Shown here one piece after another: positions 46,636 through 47,990 of a stretch of 47,990 nt of DNA. Below the pieces are notes generated by a model. That model had not been told where the DNA came from. It ran no database searches and worked only from the letters and a program-made list of their open reading frames with translations. The first letter of the stretch is position 1; each line of letters opens with the position of its first letter. Source of the stretch: UBA5951 sp012269555 (lineage in GTDB: Bacteria; Pseudomonadota; Alphaproteobacteria; Puniceispirillales; Puniceispirillaceae); contig JAYQTS010000017.1 of the NCBI GenBank assembly GCA_038147755.1, forward strand, positions 1 to 47,990, in the 5' to 3' direction. A program made the position numbers and the translations under genes.

Positions 46636-47990
46636 TTAATTATTGATTGCTTTTGCACCTTTTATGGTATCCAAATAAGCATTCAATTGCTGATTTAAAA
46701 GAGGCATGATTTCTGCTGTTTGTGTCCAAATAAGAAAACTATGAAATGACCTGTCTGGATAGAGTTGTTTTAGCAACCCCATATAAAGCGCCATTTGACG
46801 AAGATAAGTCTGGGGCGGATTATCAGAAGGCCGTCCGGTTTTGAAATCTGCTATTTTGATATGGGTATCAGTAACAATCAATCTATCTATCTGCCCAGAT
46901 ATTTCCAGGTCTCCAATTTTGCCAATTATAGCTACCTCTGCCAGTGAGTCTTTTGAAAACAAATCGCTGCATTCCTTATGATGAAGGATAGAATATACTT
47001 CACTAAACAGCATTATTACCTCTTCTTCAGATAGTTTTGGCATTTGTTTTTTATATATCGAATAGCTGTGGTTTCCTGGACGTATTCAGGAAATAAAGGG
47101 AGTCTCTCGAGTAATTTATGAATGAGATTCCCCCGCTCAAACGCTTTTAGCTGACCCTTTTTGTGTGGTGCTAACTGTTGGTTATCTGATTGCCTTTCGG
47201 ACGGACGAATAATTGCACTTTTTCTCTCGGTATATGTATCTGGGAGCTGATCATACCAATCTGGAACAGATGGTATTATTTGCTCCTGCTTAATAAATGG
47301 CTCTTCCTTTTTTTTTGTTTTTGTTGATGGTGTAAATTGAAGCTTTAATATCCCATCGATATCCACACATGCTGGATCATTAGAAATCGTATCCCTTAAT
47401 AATTCATACCAGCTATTTTTAATAACCCGCCGTGCCGGTGCTTCCCATCCAGCAATGATAAGAGCCTGTTCTGCCCGGGTTAGAGCAACGTATAGCAAAC
47501 GATCATCTTCTTTTTTGATTTTTTCTTTCTGTAAATTTCTAGTCTCTGTAATATAAGAGGGTGCAAAATTGCTATTCTCTGTCCAGTAAATCCATTCTTG
47601 GGAGAATGTGAGCGTATCTGACGGTGCTTTAGCAGTTAACATATCAGGTAAATATATTATAGGCGCTTCAAGTCCCTTGGAGCCATGTATTGTTAACAGT
47701 CTTACCTGAGGGTACGCGGCAGCGCTATTATCACGCAATAATGTGCCTTGGCTTTCTCTGAAAGATCTCACAAACTGGCTTAACTCTAAATTTCCTGCTT
47801 TTTCAAAAGCTAAAATTTCTTGCAAGAAACCATTAAAGCTCTCAATAACACCTATCCCAAGACGCTTGATAAACGCATCAATTAATCTGTCCCCAATTAA
47901 AATCTGATTAAAAAAGCTAAACACATCCTGTGTTCCGGCGCGGGATCGCCATTCAATCAATTTGCGGCATGCTAATCCCTTACTGCATTT
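46636..47990 (-). CDS. addA: AddA-type helicase-nuclease, C-terminal part, frameshifted and cut by the window edge
   Basis: Subunit of the AddAB double-strand-break repair enzyme. The frame is open to the right edge, so the N-terminal ATPase part is missing. Visible are helicase motif V (LLTIHGSKGLEAPIIYLPD) and motif VI (DDRLLYVALTRAEQALIIAG), then the linker, GNLIHKLLERLP, and the RecB-like nuclease residues in GQIDRLIVTDTHIKIADFKT. One frame change at about 47044-47052, in a run of T's (A's on the coding strand), divides IKNKCQNYLKK from PKLSEEEVIMLFSEVYS; the product ends at 46636. trxA follows. The partner addB would be expected upstream, outside the window. Confidence 0.93.

Overview
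This 48-kb window looks like chromosomal DNA of an AT-rich, free-living (marine-type) alphaproteobacterium. Evidence for that placement: the order TIGR02300-type gene / aroA / cmk / rpsA / ihfB / lapA / trpF / trpB / trpA / folC / trxA / addA, the thrS-infC-rpmI-rplT-pheS-pheT block, the rnd-lptC-lptA-lptB block, a CP4-like class II EPSP synthase, an Irr-type regulator, and an NDUFA9-like complex I accessory protein next to uppP. The genus cannot be fixed from what is visible. No insertion sequence, prophage, plasmid function, CRISPR array or rRNA gene was seen; two tRNA genes are present (Ser-GGA, Ala-GGC).

Layout. 1-4.4 kb is the least conventional part: the start of an unidentified gene, an acyl-CoA dehydrogenase, a psiE-like gene with a small membrane-protein partner, an unrecognised 343-residue protein built from a tandem duplication, tRNA-Ser, and a small membrane protein. 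4.4-15.1 kb is translation and leucine synthesis (lepA, leuA, pheT, pheS, rplT, rpmI, infC, thrS). 15.1-18.5 kb holds a glycosyltransferase, an ABHD10-like hydrolase, a GST and a GNAT acetyltransferase. 18.5-24.5 kb is glutamate synthase (gltB, gltD). 24.9-29.1 kb holds uppP, an NDUFA9-like gene, a PCuAC copper chaperone and a GAPDH. 29.1-31.8 kb is katG behind an Irr-family regulator, with an Irr-box-like palindrome just upstream of the katG promoter. 32-36.1 kb holds a nitroreductase, RNase D, the LPS-export genes lptC/A/B and a rhodanese. 36.3-48 kb is the tRNA-Ala / aroA / rpsA / trp / folC / trxA / addA block.

The dominant oddity is the number of broken reading frames: about 17 of roughly 43 protein genes carry single-base indels or in-frame stops, including rpmI, rpsA, thrS, lepA and gltB. 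When the frame is repaired by eye the proteins have family-typical lengths and intact motifs, and many defects sit in short A, T, G or C runs. The simplest reading is uncorrected consensus error of the sort seen in long-read or low-coverage assemblies, not gene decay. At least one apparently intact gene (25734-26678) hides compensating indels.

The most interesting biological signals are the duplicated orphan protein at 2583-3614, the irr/ICE/katG peroxide-iron module, a GAPDH lacking the NAD-selecting Asp, and the absence of accD from its usual place between trpA and folC.
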